A stretch of DNA of 64,000 nucleotides, from positions 8,184,001 to 8,248,000 of the forward strand of contig NZ_CP053452.2 in assembly GCF_013128195.2 (NCBI RefSeq), in the 5' to 3' direction. Shown piece after piece: positions 52,314-61,915 of this stretch. The notes beneath the pieces were generated by a model. It made no database searches. It was not told the DNA's origin and was given only the letters and a program-made list of their open reading frames with translations. Position numbers and translations under genes: made by a program. Within the stretch, counting starts at the first letter, position 1, and each line of letters begins with the position of its first letter. Source of the DNA: Frigoriglobus tundricola (GTDB lineage Bacteria > Planctomycetota > Planctomycetia > Gemmatales > Gemmataceae).

Positions 52314-53364
52314 ATGGACGCACACAGCGGACGAGCGGCAGCGGCGGCGCGGTTCCTTCACCGCCATTTCCTCTGGCTCCTAATCGGCGCGTACGCCCTC
52401 GCGGGCTTCGCGCCGAACTTCGGACAGTGGATCTCGGGGCTGGCCGGCACCCGCCACGTTCTCGGGCTCGGGGTCCGGGCGTCGGCCCCGGCGGTGATGC
52501 TCGGGGTGCTGCTGTTCGCGGCCGGACTGGCGGTGAAGGGGGTTCACTTGCGCGGGGTGTTCCGGCGCCCCGCGGCCCTGGCCGCGGGGCTGGCCGCGAG
52601 CGTGCTGGTGCCGGTTCTGGTTCTGATCGCCGCGGCTCCGCTCCTCAGTTTGTGGCCGGACCCGGAGGAGGCCCGCGATCTCGTGATCGGCTTGGCGGTC
52701 GTCGCGGCGATGCCGGTCGCCGGGTCGTCGGCCGGGTGGGCACGGGCCGCCGACGGCGACTGTGCCCTCTCGCTGGGCCTGGTTCTGCTCTCCACGCTCC
52801 TGAGCCCGCTCACAACGCCGCTGGCACTCGGCGCGGCCGTGTGGGCCGCGCCGGCCGGGGCGAGTGCCGCGCTTCGGACTGGGCGACGCCGGCGGCGCGG
52901 CGGGCTTTCTGACGGCGTGGGTGATTCTGCCGATGACACTGGGGCTGGCGACCCGCTGGCTGATCGGCGGGCGCCGGGCCGATGCCGTCGGGGCGCCGAT
53001 CAAGGTCAAAACGTCGGTGATCCTGCTCGTGTTGTGCTACGCGAACGCGTCGGCGTGCCTGCCGCGGGCGCTCGCCACGCCGGATTGGGACTTCCTCGCG
53101 CTCGTCGTGGTCGCGGCGGGCCTGATGTGTGCGGTCGCGTTCGCCGCGGGATTCGCCGCGGCCCGGAGCGTTCGGGCCGACCCCGCGCGGCGGGCGGCAC
53201 TCGTGTTCGGCGTGGGCATGGCGAACAACGGAGCGGGTTTGGCGCTGGCGGCGGGCGCCCTCTCGGGGTTCCCGATGGCGCTGCTGCCGGTGGTCGCCGT
53301 GAACCTCGTTCAGCACCTCGCCGCCGGCTGGGCCGACGCCCGGCTGCGGCGCGGGGCGATTTGA
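52314..53364 (+). CDS. BASS/SBF-like transporter (bile acid:sodium symporter family), frameshifted
   Basis: About 350 residues with some ten transmembrane helices once the frame is restored. The first part has HFLWLLIGAYALAGFAPNFG, MLGVLLFAAGLAVKGVHLRG, AAMPVAGSSAGWARAADGDC and ALSLGLVLLSTLLSPLTTPL, matching the family's 'P-G-S/A-S-N/A-DxALS-x-TxxSTLLxP' region. The second, in another frame from 52864, has FLTAWVILPMTLGLATRWLI, SVILLVLCYANASACLPRAL and GVGMANNGAGLALAAGALSG. The break is at about 52860-52870. The family imports organic anions or pyruvate with sodium. Substrate unknown. GGAG precedes the ATG. Confidence 0.75.
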
Positions 53365-53373
53365 GAAGACCGG

Positions 53374-54144
53374 TCACTCGTTCCGCGGGTGAATGGAGGG
53401 GAATTGGTCGTCGGAACGCGGCTCGTTGACGCGACGAAACCACTTCCACGCGTACCCGTCGGGCAGGCCGAGGTCGGCGGCGCACTCGAGGTGAACGATG
53501 CGGCGGTGCAGGCCGGCGGCGGGCGCGCTGTGGCCGCTCGCGTGGGTGACGAGGGGCCGCATGAGCAGCACATCACCGGCATGGCAGCAGAGCGTTTCGG
53601 CCGCGCGGGGTTCGTCATCTCCGGGATGGTAGAAGCGGTGCGACCCGGGGATGACGCGGAGCGGGCCGTTGTCCGGCGTCGCGGCGTCCAGGTGGACTCG
53701 AACCGTGAGCATCCGATCGAGCAGTTCGCGTGGCGCGATCACGTGCGGGACGCCGGCCTTCATCGTCGGCTTGGTGAACACACCGGGCGGACCGTGGGCC
53801 GTCACGGCGACGCTGTAATCCTTGTGCCAGGGAAGCGCCCACGAGTGCCCCGGCGGTTTGTCGAAGTACAGGACGCGGACGACACCCGCATCCGGGCCGA
53901 GGACTTCAACCAGAGCGTCTCGCAGTCCCGGCGCGCGGACGAGGCCCACCACCCCGGGCCACAACTCCAGCAAGTTGCGCGCGCCGTACGCCGGTCCTCC
54001 GGCACCGGTAAGCAGTGCCTCATCGGCCGCGTGCGCGCGTGTGACTTCTGCCCATTCGGCGATCACCGCTCCGATTTCGTCCGGCGCGAAAACGGTCGGG
54101 AGCATCGTGAAACCGTCGGCATCGAGTTGATCGCGCCAGTGCAT
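53374..54144 (-). CDS. phytanoyl-CoA dioxygenase (PhyH) family protein
   Basis: A 256-residue Fe(II)/2-oxoglutarate oxygenase of the PhyH family. The start is MHWRDQLDADGFTMLPTVFA. The iron-binding His and Asp are in PWHKDYSV, and the distal His in LVTHASGHSAP. RRIVHLECA carries the Arg for 2-oxoglutarate. VRVHLDAATPDNGPLRVIPG, SHRFYHPGD and DVLLMRPL are also typical. These enzymes hydroxylate small molecules, lipids or natural products. The substrate is unknown. It lies 36 bases after the APC permease gene on the same strand, probably one transcript, so the substrate could be an amino acid or amine the permease imports. This is inference. Confidence 0.9.
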   Translation of the reverse strand: MHWRDQLDADGFTMLPTVFAPDEIGAVIAEWAEVTRAHAADEALLTGAGGPAYGARNLLELWPGVVGLVRAPGLRDALVEVLGPDAGVVRVLYFDKPPGHSWALPWHKDYSVAVTAHGPPGVFTKPTMKAGVPHVIAPRELLDRMLTVRVHLDAATPDNGPLRVIPGSHRFYHPGDDEPRAAETLCCHAGDVLLMRPLVTHASGHSAPAAGLHRRIVHLECAADLGLPDGYAWKWFRRVNEPRSDDQFPSIHPRNE

Positions 54145-54180
54145 GAGGAACTTCGGCTCCGGCGGTCCGGGAACGTGGGG

Positions 54181-55677
54181 TCACGCCTTGCGGCTCTGGA
54201 AGCAAGCAACGTAGACGAGTGCACCGGTCCCGATGAAGCCCATTCCGACAATTGCCTCTGTGCGCTGTTCCGGCGAGATGAACATGTTCGCGAGTACGGC
54301 GCCCATGATCGCGATGTAGAGCGCGGGCACCAGCGGGTAACCCCAGCACCGGTACGGACGGTTCTCGGGCGTGACGGGGATGCGCTGGCGGAACACAAAA
54401 ATCGTCGCCACCGCCAGCGTTTCGAACGTCGCCGAACCGAAGATCACGAAATCGGTCATGATGTCGAACGGCGATTTCCCCTCCGGCACGTTGAGATCGA
54501 GATCGTGGAAGCCGAGCGGGATCAGCGGCAGGCGATAGTGCGTGAGCGCGCCGACGCCCACCACCAACAGGCACGCCCAGCTGGTCATGGCGGCGATCGC
54601 CAGTGCGGGCGTCTGGTACCGGGCGTGGAGCCGCGCGAAGTTCGCCGGTGCGAGCCGGTCCTGTCCCATCGCGTACAGGAGCCGCGGGCCGACGAGGATG
54701 TTGCCGTTCAGCGCGCCGAGTACAGAGGTCATCACGATCGCCGACGCGATCACCACCCCGACGGGTCCGAGCAGCACGGAACAGAACTCGGTCGCCAGCG
54801 GGGTCGCGGAGAGCTGCCCGGCCGCGTCCTTGGCGACGATGGCCCCGCGCGGGAGTACGAGGTAGTACGCGACATTGGCGCCGCAGTAGAGGGTGATGAG
54901 TATGAACACGCCGGCCAGGAGCGCGATCGGGATGTTCCGACTCGGGTCTTTCACCTCGCCCGCGATCGGGGCGATGTTCATCCACCCGTTGTACGCCCAC
55001 AGCACGCCCACGAGCGCGACACCGAAGCCGCTCCAGTTGATTGCGCCGCTCGGCCACATCGGACTGAGGTGGCCGAGTGTGGGCGGGTACGTCGGCTCCG
55101 CGACCAGTGCGTAAACACCGAACGGGAGCGTGATGATGAACAGGATCGACGCGACCTTGAGTACGGTGATCGCGAACTGGACCGCGCCGCCGAGGAACGT
55201 GCCGCGCATGTTCACGGTGGCGAGGCCGGCGAGGACGAACACGGTCAACAGTTGCCGCGGCCAGAACGTCAGCACCTCGACCCTTTGACCGGGATAGAGC
55301 GACTGGCGGAGCACGTCGTGGAACGAGTCGGTGAACATGGTGGCGAGGGCCGCGGCGCTCGCGCCGCGGATGATCCAGAACTCGACCCACCCCCACAGGA
55401 ACCCGGCCATGCGGCCGTATCCTTCCCGGAGGAAGACGTAGTTCCCGCCGGCCCGCGGGAACAGAACCGCCACTTCCGCGAGCGCGAGCGACCCGAGGAG
55501 CGCGAGCAGCCCGCCGAGCACCCACACGCCCATTGCCAGGCCGAACTCCGGAACGTTCTCCGAGACGTTCCGGCCCTTTTTGAACACGCCGGACCCGATG
55601 ACGGTGCCGACGATGATCGCCGTAGCGATCCACGGCCCCAGAACGCGGGGCAAAGACTGCGAGTGTGTGGGTTGCAT
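54181..55677 (-). CDS. APC-superfamily amino acid permease
   Basis: A 498-residue protein with about twelve transmembrane helices. The first helix region (LGPWIATAIIVGTVIGSGVF) carries the G-x-G of APC carriers. GLLALLGSLALAEVAVLFPR, AGGNYVFLREGYGRMAGFLW and WGWVEFWIIRGASAAALATM follow the amino acid/polyamine/organocation pattern. The sequence is near the LAT-type exchangers and bacterial amino acid permeases. Import of an amino acid or related amine across the inner membrane is expected. Substrate unassigned. It is followed by the PhyH oxygenase gene. Confidence 0.92.
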   Translation of the reverse strand: MQPTHSQSLPRVLGPWIATAIIVGTVIGSGVFKKGRNVSENVPEFGLAMGVWVLGGLLALLGSLALAEVAVLFPRAGGNYVFLREGYGRMAGFLWGWVEFWIIRGASAAALATMFTDSFHDVLRQSLYPGQRVEVLTFWPRQLLTVFVLAGLATVNMRGTFLGGAVQFAITVLKVASILFIITLPFGVYALVAEPTYPPTLGHLSPMWPSGAINWSGFGVALVGVLWAYNGWMNIAPIAGEVKDPSRNIPIALLAGVFILITLYCGANVAYYLVLPRGAIVAKDAAGQLSATPLATEFCSVLLGPVGVVIASAIVMTSVLGALNGNILVGPRLLYAMGQDRLAPANFARLHARYQTPALAIAAMTSWACLLVVGVGALTHYRLPLIPLGFHDLDLNVPEGKSPFDIMTDFVIFGSATFETLAVATIFVFRQRIPVTPENRPYRCWGYPLVPALYIAIMGAVLANMFISPEQRTEAIVGMGFIGTGALVYVACFQSRKA

Positions 55678-55710
55678 GGCCCCCGATGATACGCGAAGTC
55701 GCGGGCCGCG

Positions 55711-58210
55711 TCAGTCAACAATTCCGGCGGAAAAACTGTCGGCGTCCTCTTCGGGCTCGGCCGGTTTGGGCGGCTCCGCCGGGGCCGTCGCGACCGTGAC
55801 CTTGGCGTGTTCCTCGCCCTCGACCACGTCGGCCGCGTGCGCCTTCTTGATCGCCTCCTCGGTGCTGGTCGGGTCCACGGCCCGGCAGATGTCCGTTAGC
55901 TTGTCGGAAATCTCGGCCAGCTCCTTCCTCCAGTCCTCCGCCGTCAGCCCCGGCGGCGTGAGCTGCTCGAACTCCTGCGTGAGCAGGATCAGCCGGAGCA
56001 GGTGCCGGAAGATCAGCCCTTCCTGCTTCGTGAGGTCTTTGCTCGTGACGTAGGTGTTGAAGTTGCCGTAGTTCAGGATCTCGCCCGCGGCCCACACGCC
56101 CTGCGTGACGAAATCGCCCACCTCCGGGTAGTGCGCGTCGAACAGTAAACGGGCCTTTTCGGCGAGCCCCGGCGGGCGCTCGTCCCACGGCACCCACTCC
56201 TCTTCTTCCTCCTCCTCGCCCTCGGCCTTGGGCGCCTTCGCGACGATGAGCCCCTTGGCGATCAGCTCGGGGTCGAGCTTCTCCGTCTGGAGCGGTCCCG
56301 GCGACAGGTCGAACGGCACGCGGACGAACTTCAGCAGCGGGCGCGGCAGTTCCAGCACGCTTTCGAGCAACTGGAGCCGCTCCTGGCGGTTCGCGACACC
56401 GAGCAGGTCGATCAGGAACGCGCCGTACAGCGGGTGGCAGGCGCGGAACACGAGGAGCTTGTCGAGTTCGGGGGTCGGCGTCGCGGTGACGGGTGCGTAA
56501 GCGGGCGGCTCGGGGCGAGCGGGGGGCGTAAGCCCCCCGAGTGCCGCCGGCCGAGTGAGATCGAGAATCGGCTTGTTCTGAGTCGGTGTCGCGTTCGTGG
56601 GCGTGTTGGTTGTGGTCGTCGGCGCGTTCGGTGAGGCACTCGTGGACTCGGGGGCTTACGCCCCCGCTCGCCGAGGTGGCGGCATCTTCTGGCGGAGGGG
56701 GCTCCAGCTTCACGAACCCCTTCTCGTGCAGCGTCACCAGCATGCGCGTGAGCTGCTTCATCCCGGCTTCGATACGCGGTTGATCGAGTAGCCGTTTGCG
56801 GATCACGCTGCGGATCTTTTCCACGTCCGGCGACACTTTCAGCAGGTACGCGAGCAACCGCCACGGCAGCGGCCCTTTGCTAAAGAGCCGGCCCGCAGGG
56901 GCGCTTTTCAGCCGCTCGAAATCGCTCTCGGTCCAGTACTTCTTCTGGCTGTTGCGCGTCGGCTTCTTGCGCTGGAGATCTTTTTTCTTCTTCAGCAAGC
57001 CGGGGTCTTTCGTGTTCTCCGGGATCTGGTCGTACTGCTGCTTCCAGCGGAGGATGCGCACGTCGTCCTCGTCGGGGTAGGCGAAGACGAAGCCCTCGGT
57101 ATCGAACTGCGGGCGCCCGGCGCGGCCGAAGATCTGGTGCGCGGTGCTCGGGTCGATCGGCTTCTCCTTGCCGAACGGCCCTTTGACGAGCGACGTGAGA
57201 ACCACGGAGCGGGCCGGGAGGTTGATGCCGGCCGCGAGCGTTTCGGTACAGAGCGCGACGGAGAGCAGCTTCTTCTCGAACAGCTCCTCCACCACCCGCC
57301 GGTACTTCGGCAGGAGGCCCGCGTGGTGGACGCCGACCCCGCGGCGCAGCATCTGCTTCAGTTTGGGGCCGACCCCGTTGGGCCACTCGAGCTTGTCGCA
57401 CTCCTTGTTCACCGCGGCCTTCTGTGCCGCGTTCATCAGCTCCAGCCCCTTCAACTGCTCGCCGATGCTCCAGCACTCGTCGCGGTTGAACGCGAACACG
57501 AGGGCCGGGGTCTTGCGGGTGGCGTCGTCGCCCTTGGCGATGTCCACGAGCAAATCGTTGAGGAACTGGTCCGGCACCCAGCGGTAGGTCAGTGGCACCT
57601 TGCGCTCGCGGCCCTCGACGAGTTCGATCTGCCGGCCGTGGCAGCGGTCGAGCCAGTTCGTGAACTCGACCGCGTTCCCCACCGTGGCGGAGAGGAGCAG
57701 CAACCGGATGTGCTTGGGGAGCATGTTGAGCGACAGCTCCCACACGATCCCGCGTTCCGGGTCGGCGAAGCTGTGGAACTCGTCCATCACGACGGCGGAC
57801 GTGTTCTGGAAGTCGAACCCGTCGGCGTGCAACAGGCGGTTGAGGAGGATCTCTGCAACGACGATGAGGACACGGGCGTTCGGGTTCACGCGGCGGTTGC
57901 CGGTGACGAGCCCCACGTCTTCCGCCTTGAAGCCCCAGCGGACCGCGGCGGCCTGCACCTCGACGAACTTCTGCTCGGTGAGCGCGATGAGCGGCGTCGT
58001 GTAGTAGGCGACGGTGTTCGTGTGGAGCGCTTCAAAGAGCGCGGCGTGGGCGATGAGCGTCTTGCCGGTGCCGGTGGGGGCACAGACCATCACGCCCTGG
58101 TCGGCCCCGAACCACGCGAGCAGCGCTTCTTCCTGAACCGGGTACGGCGGGTACGGGAGCTGATCGATGTATTTCGACGCGAGATCGGATCGGCTATCGG
58201 ACGAACTCAT
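55711..58210 (-). CDS. Ski2-like DEAD/DEAH helicase, frameshifted at a palindromic insert
   Basis: Restored length about 830 residues. It starts [20 protein letters not shown]. Motif I is CAPTGTGKT, motif II MDEFHS (DEFH form), motif [12 protein letters not shown], motif [12 protein letters not shown]. The N-terminal frame runs through [20 protein letters not shown] to about 56650. Beyond a palindrome there, the protein resumes in another frame as [20 protein letters not shown], then [20 protein letters not shown] and [20 protein letters not shown] to [11 protein letters not shown]. The break is at about 56650-56660, at an inverted repeat within a Thr/Pro-rich linker. Such helicases unwind RNA or DNA. 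The C-terminal domain is not a known family. A real two-part protein or a sequencing error are both possible. Confidence 0.82.
56515..56674. repeat. pair of inverted GGGGGCTTACGCCCCC-type palindromes inside the helicase gene
   Basis: Copy A (56515-56543) contains GGGGGGCGTAAGCCCCCC. Copy B (about 56645-56674) contains GGGGGCTTACGCCCCC and is the reverse complement of A apart from one base less in each run. They lie head to head with about 100 bases between. A related palindrome occurs at 63597-63620. The frame of the helicase changes at copy B. The arrangement resembles paired REP/BIME elements. Confidence 0.75.
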
Positions 58211-58446
58211 CTGTGGTGCCTATTCAAGGGCCGCGAGTCTATGCGGACACCCATGCTTTGTCGCAATGGCCGTTGTGCTTTCGGCTTTCAGCCCGAAGGG
58301 CTGGGACGGGCCCACCCGGTGCGGTGCCCCGGGGCTAAGTTGTCCCAGCCCTTCGGGCTGAAGATTGTAGGCGATCTACACAACTGCCAACTGACGTCGA
58401 CAAAGTATGGACACCTTACTTTAGCAGATCGGCGCTCGGCCGCGAA
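58211..58446. other. intergenic region with palindromic element
   Basis: Lies upstream of the helicase and downstream of the leftward phosphatase stop. Its main content is copy 2 of the dispersed palindromic element. Confidence 0.45.
58287..58362. repeat. dispersed palindromic element, copy 2
   Basis: Arms 58287-58307 and 58342-58362 are exact 21-base reverse complements (TTCAGCCCGAAGGGCTGGG at the start), separated by 34 bases that include CCCCGGGG. The first arm is itself palindromic and matches copy 1 at 47811 at 20 of 21 positions. Confidence 0.8.
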
Positions 58447-60006
58447 TCAGTCGCCGAAGGGCCTCCGGCCGGCGCCCCGGATCGCCGCCACGACACCCAG
58501 CACCACGCTCCCGAGAACGATCGCCGCCGCGAGCCACCGGCCGTCTTCCGGTCCTTCCTCTTTCGCCGCGGTGGGGGTGTTCGGTTCCTGTTGCGTTGTC
58601 GGCAGGGGCGCCGGTTCGGGCCAGTTGGCCGCTTCCGTGGGCGCGAGCGGCTTCACGTCGCGTTCGAGGAGAACGTTTCCTTCGGGCTGTTTCCGCAGTT
58701 CGAACGCATCGTACACATCGCCCCGCGCGGTCCGGGCTTCGTAAGTGAGGAGCCCGCCGTCGATCCGGATGAGCTGATACAACTGCACGTTCGCGAAGCT
58801 CCGTTTGGCCCAGGAGAGCTTGTCCAGCGCGTACATTTTCGAACCGCTCACCGAAACCGCGTACACCGTACCACGAGTGGGGCGGAGCGGGTCTCCGCTC
58901 AGCAGGTTGTCCTCGCGCATCAGTCCGCTGCGCCCGTAGGTGTGGTCGTGGCCCTGCAAGACGAGATCGACCCCGTGCTTGTCGAACAGCGGGCGCCACG
59001 CTTGCCGGACGGCCTTGTTGTCGCGCCCGGGGGACGTGGAATAGATCGGGTGGTGGAACGTGACGACGGTCCACCGGATGCTGGTCGGGCGCGATTCCAG
59101 AACCTTGTCCAACCACGGCGTTTGCTCGGCGATCTTTTCGTTCGAGTTGAGAACGACGATCCGGGTGCCCTGGTAGTCGAAGGAGTAGCACGTCTCTTCC
59201 AACCCCGGCGGGCCGTTTTCGAAAAGCGTGAACTGGGGGCGCCAGTGCGCGACCAGTTTGCCCGCGAACTCGTGGTTGCCGGGCGTGGGAACCGATGGCA
59301 CCGTCCCGTTGATCCAACCGGCGGCCTGGTGCCACTCGTTCCATTCCGCGTCGCTGGTGCCGTTGTTCACCAGGTCGCCGGCGTGGACCATGAACCGCGC
59401 CTTCGGCATGTCGGAGTACGCCCCCCGCACCACCCGCGACCACAGCGACTTGATCCCGTTCTGGGCGTCGCCGAAGTAGAGGAACCCGAACGGCTCGGGC
59501 GTTGTGGCGGCCGTGTCGAACTGGAACCACTCGCTCCACGTGGCCCCGTTCCCGACGCGGTACATGTACCGGGTGCCGGGCCGTAAGCGCTCAAAGTTGA
59601 CGCTGTGGTAGTGGGCCTCGTTGATCGCCGTCTTCAGCGTTTCGGTCCGGGCGGCGAAGGTGCCGACTTTCTTCGCGTCGAAGCCGTTCCCGCCCGCTTC
59701 GACGCCGGGGCCGGGATCGGCCGGCGCGATCTGCGCGACCGCCGCTTTCACGGTCGTGTCGGTCCGCCACGTCACCGCCTGGGTCGTGGTCGGATCGCTC
59801 TTCCAGGTGAGGACGATGCGGTCCGGGGTCGGCGTGGGCTTCGCGGCCTCGCGCGACTTTTTCTGCTCCGGAGTCTCGACGGCGGGTGCCGGAGTTCCGG
59901 TGCGGGAGAGCGATTCCTCGGACGATCGCATGGTGACAATCAGAACGATCAGCATCGTAAGGGCCGCGACAGCGAGGGCCGCGGCCTGGGCCTGGAGACG
60001 GGTCAT
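58447..60006 (-). CDS. purple-acid-phosphatase-like metallophosphoesterase
   Basis: A 519-residue protein with an N-terminal membrane anchor or signal (ALAVAALTMLIVLIVTMRSS). A fibronectin-type domain follows (TPDRIVLTWKSDPTTTQAVT, LRPGTRYMYRVGNGATW), as in purple acid phosphatases. Then come the metallophosphoesterase motifs GFLYFGDAQNGIKS (GDxQ), MVHAGDLVNNGTSDAEW, PTPGNHEFAG, FHHPIYST and LQGHDHTYGRSG. A C-terminal helix (WLAAAIVLGSVVLGVVAAIR) suggests both ends are in the membrane. It is likely to hydrolyse phosphoesters outside the cytoplasm. The start ATG at 60006 is chosen because the residues upstream (MIPPPTRSHADAHT) lack homology. Confidence 0.9.
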   Translation of the reverse strand: MTRLQAQAAALAVAALTMLIVLIVTMRSSEESLSRTGTPAPAVETPEQKKSREAAKPTPTPDRIVLTWKSDPTTTQAVTWRTDTTVKAAVAQIAPADPGPGVEAGGNGFDAKKVGTFAARTETLKTAINEAHYHSVNFERLRPGTRYMYRVGNGATWSEWFQFDTAATTPEPFGFLYFGDAQNGIKSLWSRVVRGAYSDMPKARFMVHAGDLVNNGTSDAEWNEWHQAAGWINGTVPSVPTPGNHEFAGKLVAHWRPQFTLFENGPPGLEETCYSFDYQGTRIVVLNSNEKIAEQTPWLDKVLESRPTSIRWTVVTFHHPIYSTSPGRDNKAVRQAWRPLFDKHGVDLVLQGHDHTYGRSGLMREDNLLSGDPLRPTRGTVYAVSVSGSKMYALDKLSWAKRSFANVQLYQLIRIDGGLLTYEARTARGDVYDAFELRKQPEGNVLLERDVKPLAPTEAANWPEPAPLPTTQQEPNTPTAAKEEGPEDGRWLAAAIVLGSVVLGVVAAIRGAGRRPFGD

Positions 60007-60223
60007 CGTGTGTGCGTCCGCGTGGGATCGTGTCGGGGGTGGAATCAATCATCCGGTCTGGGGGCGGGCCGTCTACAGACCGAGCGGAGAAGATTCCGAG
60101 AAAGCAGGGTTAGGAGCCGCGGAAGTGTCCATGTCGCGAAACGGTTTGTAGAGGAGTTCGACCCGGGTTATTGTTTCCAGAGTGTCCCGTTCGATTCCTC
60201 CCCGCTGCCCGGAGGTTCCTCTC

Positions 60224-61675
60224 ATGTCTCGCGTTACCCGCCGCAGGTTCCTTCAGAGTTCGCTCGCCGCCGCTGGCAGCGTCACCATCGGCGGCACGAA
60301 GTCGTCCGCCCGCGTGCTGGGCGCGAACGACCGCGTGCGCATCGCGGTCGCCGGGTTGAACGGCCGCGGCGGCGATCACGTCAGTGCGTACAAGGGCATG
60401 AAGAACGTCGAGATCGCCTACCTCGTGGACCCGCACAAGAAGACGTACCAGAAGCACCTCGACGCGCTCGCGAAGAAGGGGTTGCCCGCCCCGGTGTGCC
60501 TGACCGACGTCCGCACGGCCCTGGACGACAAGGAGCTGAACGCCGTCTCCATCGCCACGCCGAACCACTGGCATTCGCTCATGACGATCTGGGCGTGCGA
60601 GGCGGGCAAGGACGTGTACGTCGAGAAGCCGTGTTCGCACAACATCCACGAGGGCCGGATCGCGGTGGAGATGGCCCGCAAGCACAAGCGGGTCGTTCAG
60701 CACGGTACGCAGAACCGGAGCGCGCAGGTGTGGGCCGATCTCGCCGCACTGGCCACGTCCGGCAAGCTCGGCAAACTGCTCGTGTCGCGCGGCCTGTGCT
60801 ACAAGGACGGCGGCACCGGCGGAAGCACCCGGGGCGACATCGGGACCAGGCCCGCGAAAACGCCGCCCGCGGAACTCGACTTCAACATCTGGCTCGGGCC
60901 GGCGCCGGAGCAAGCGTACCACGAGAACCTCGTTCACTACCGCTGGCACTGGTTCTGGGACTTCGGGAGCGGCGACATCGGGAACCAGGGCGTTCACGAG
61001 ATGGACAAGGCCCGCTGGCTCATCCCCGGCGCGGCGTGGCCGAAGTCGGTCATCAGCTTCGGCGGCCGGTACGCGAACAACGACCAGGGGCAAACGCCGA
61101 ACGCCCTGGTCAGCATCTACGACTACGGCGACACGCAACTGATCTTCGAGACCCGGGGCTTGAAGTCCAAGGGGTTCCGCAACCAGACGGTCGGGAACAT
61201 CTTGCATTTTGAAGAGGGCGTCGTTGCCGGCGGCCTGTTTTATCCGAAGGGCAAGGACAGAAGCGAGGTGGTGCCGCACGTCGCGTCCGACGTGCAACTC
61301 AGTGGCGACCACTTCAGCAACTTCATCCAGTGCGTCCGCAGCCGCGACTTGACGAAACTGCACGCGGACATCGAAGTCGGCCACATCTCCAGTGGGCTGT
61401 GCCACCTGGGCAACATCAGCTACCGGCTCGGGAAGGAGTCGGATTACGACCCGAAACTCGGCAAGGTGGCGGGCAACGAGTTCGCGACCGAAGCCCTGGA
61501 GCGGATGGCCGAACACCTCAAGGACAGCGGCATCAAGTTCGACGGCAAGAACTTCCGCGCCGGGCGCAAGGTCGATTTCGACGGCAAGACCGAGCGGTTC
61601 GTCAACGACACCGACGCTGATGCGCTCCTGACCCGCGCGTATCGCAAACCGTTTGCGGTGCCGGACAAGGTGTAA
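60224..61675 (+). CDS. Gfo/Idh/MocA family oxidoreductase, Tat-exported
   Basis: A 483-residue protein with a Tat leader (RRRFLQSSLAAAGSVTIGGT), then a NAD-binding Rossmann start (RIAVAGLNGRGGDHVSAYKG), YLVDPHKKTYQKHLDALAKK, the motif VYVEKPCSHNIHEG (EKP signature), and the substrate domain with HYRWHWFWDFGSGDIGNQGV and HEMDKARWLIPGAAW. The family in planctomycetes is often exported by Tat, with bound NAD, and acts on sugars or sugar acids. The substrate is unknown. The ATG at 60224 has GGAGGT 7 bases before it, a near-perfect site. Confidence 0.94.
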   Translation: MSRVTRRRFLQSSLAAAGSVTIGGTKSSARVLGANDRVRIAVAGLNGRGGDHVSAYKGMKNVEIAYLVDPHKKTYQKHLDALAKKGLPAPVCLTDVRTALDDKELNAVSIATPNHWHSLMTIWACEAGKDVYVEKPCSHNIHEGRIAVEMARKHKRVVQHGTQNRSAQVWADLAALATSGKLGKLLVSRGLCYKDGGTGGSTRGDIGTRPAKTPPAELDFNIWLGPAPEQAYHENLVHYRWHWFWDFGSGDIGNQGVHEMDKARWLIPGAAWPKSVISFGGRYANNDQGQTPNALVSIYDYGDTQLIFETRGLKSKGFRNQTVGNILHFEEGVVAGGLFYPKGKDRSEVVPHVASDVQLSGDHFSNFIQCVRSRDLTKLHADIEVGHISSGLCHLGNISYRLGKESDYDPKLGKVAGNEFATEALERMAEHLKDSGIKFDGKNFRAGRKVDFDGKTERFVNDTDADALLTRAYRKPFAVPDKV

Positions 61676-61915
61676 TGACCGTTGGCGGAAAGAGCGGCGT
61701 GTGAGGTCTTGATCGAAGCCATCACGCGAGGCGCGATGGCTACGATGAAAGACCTGCTCGGCTTCTGGCGCACTCGTTACGCCACCGTACTCGCGCGATG
61801 TGATCCGCCTCGTACCTTCGCCTCCTATCGTACTGTTCAACTGTTACCCCCGTAACACCTCGTCGCTCCCTTTGTGACGACTGGTACACCCTTCGATCCT
61901 GTGTGGTGGCATCTC

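Noticed and set aside
53389..55689. A 766-codon frame antisense to PhyH and the permease
   Set aside because: Crosses two clearly coding genes on the other strand and has no domain of its own.
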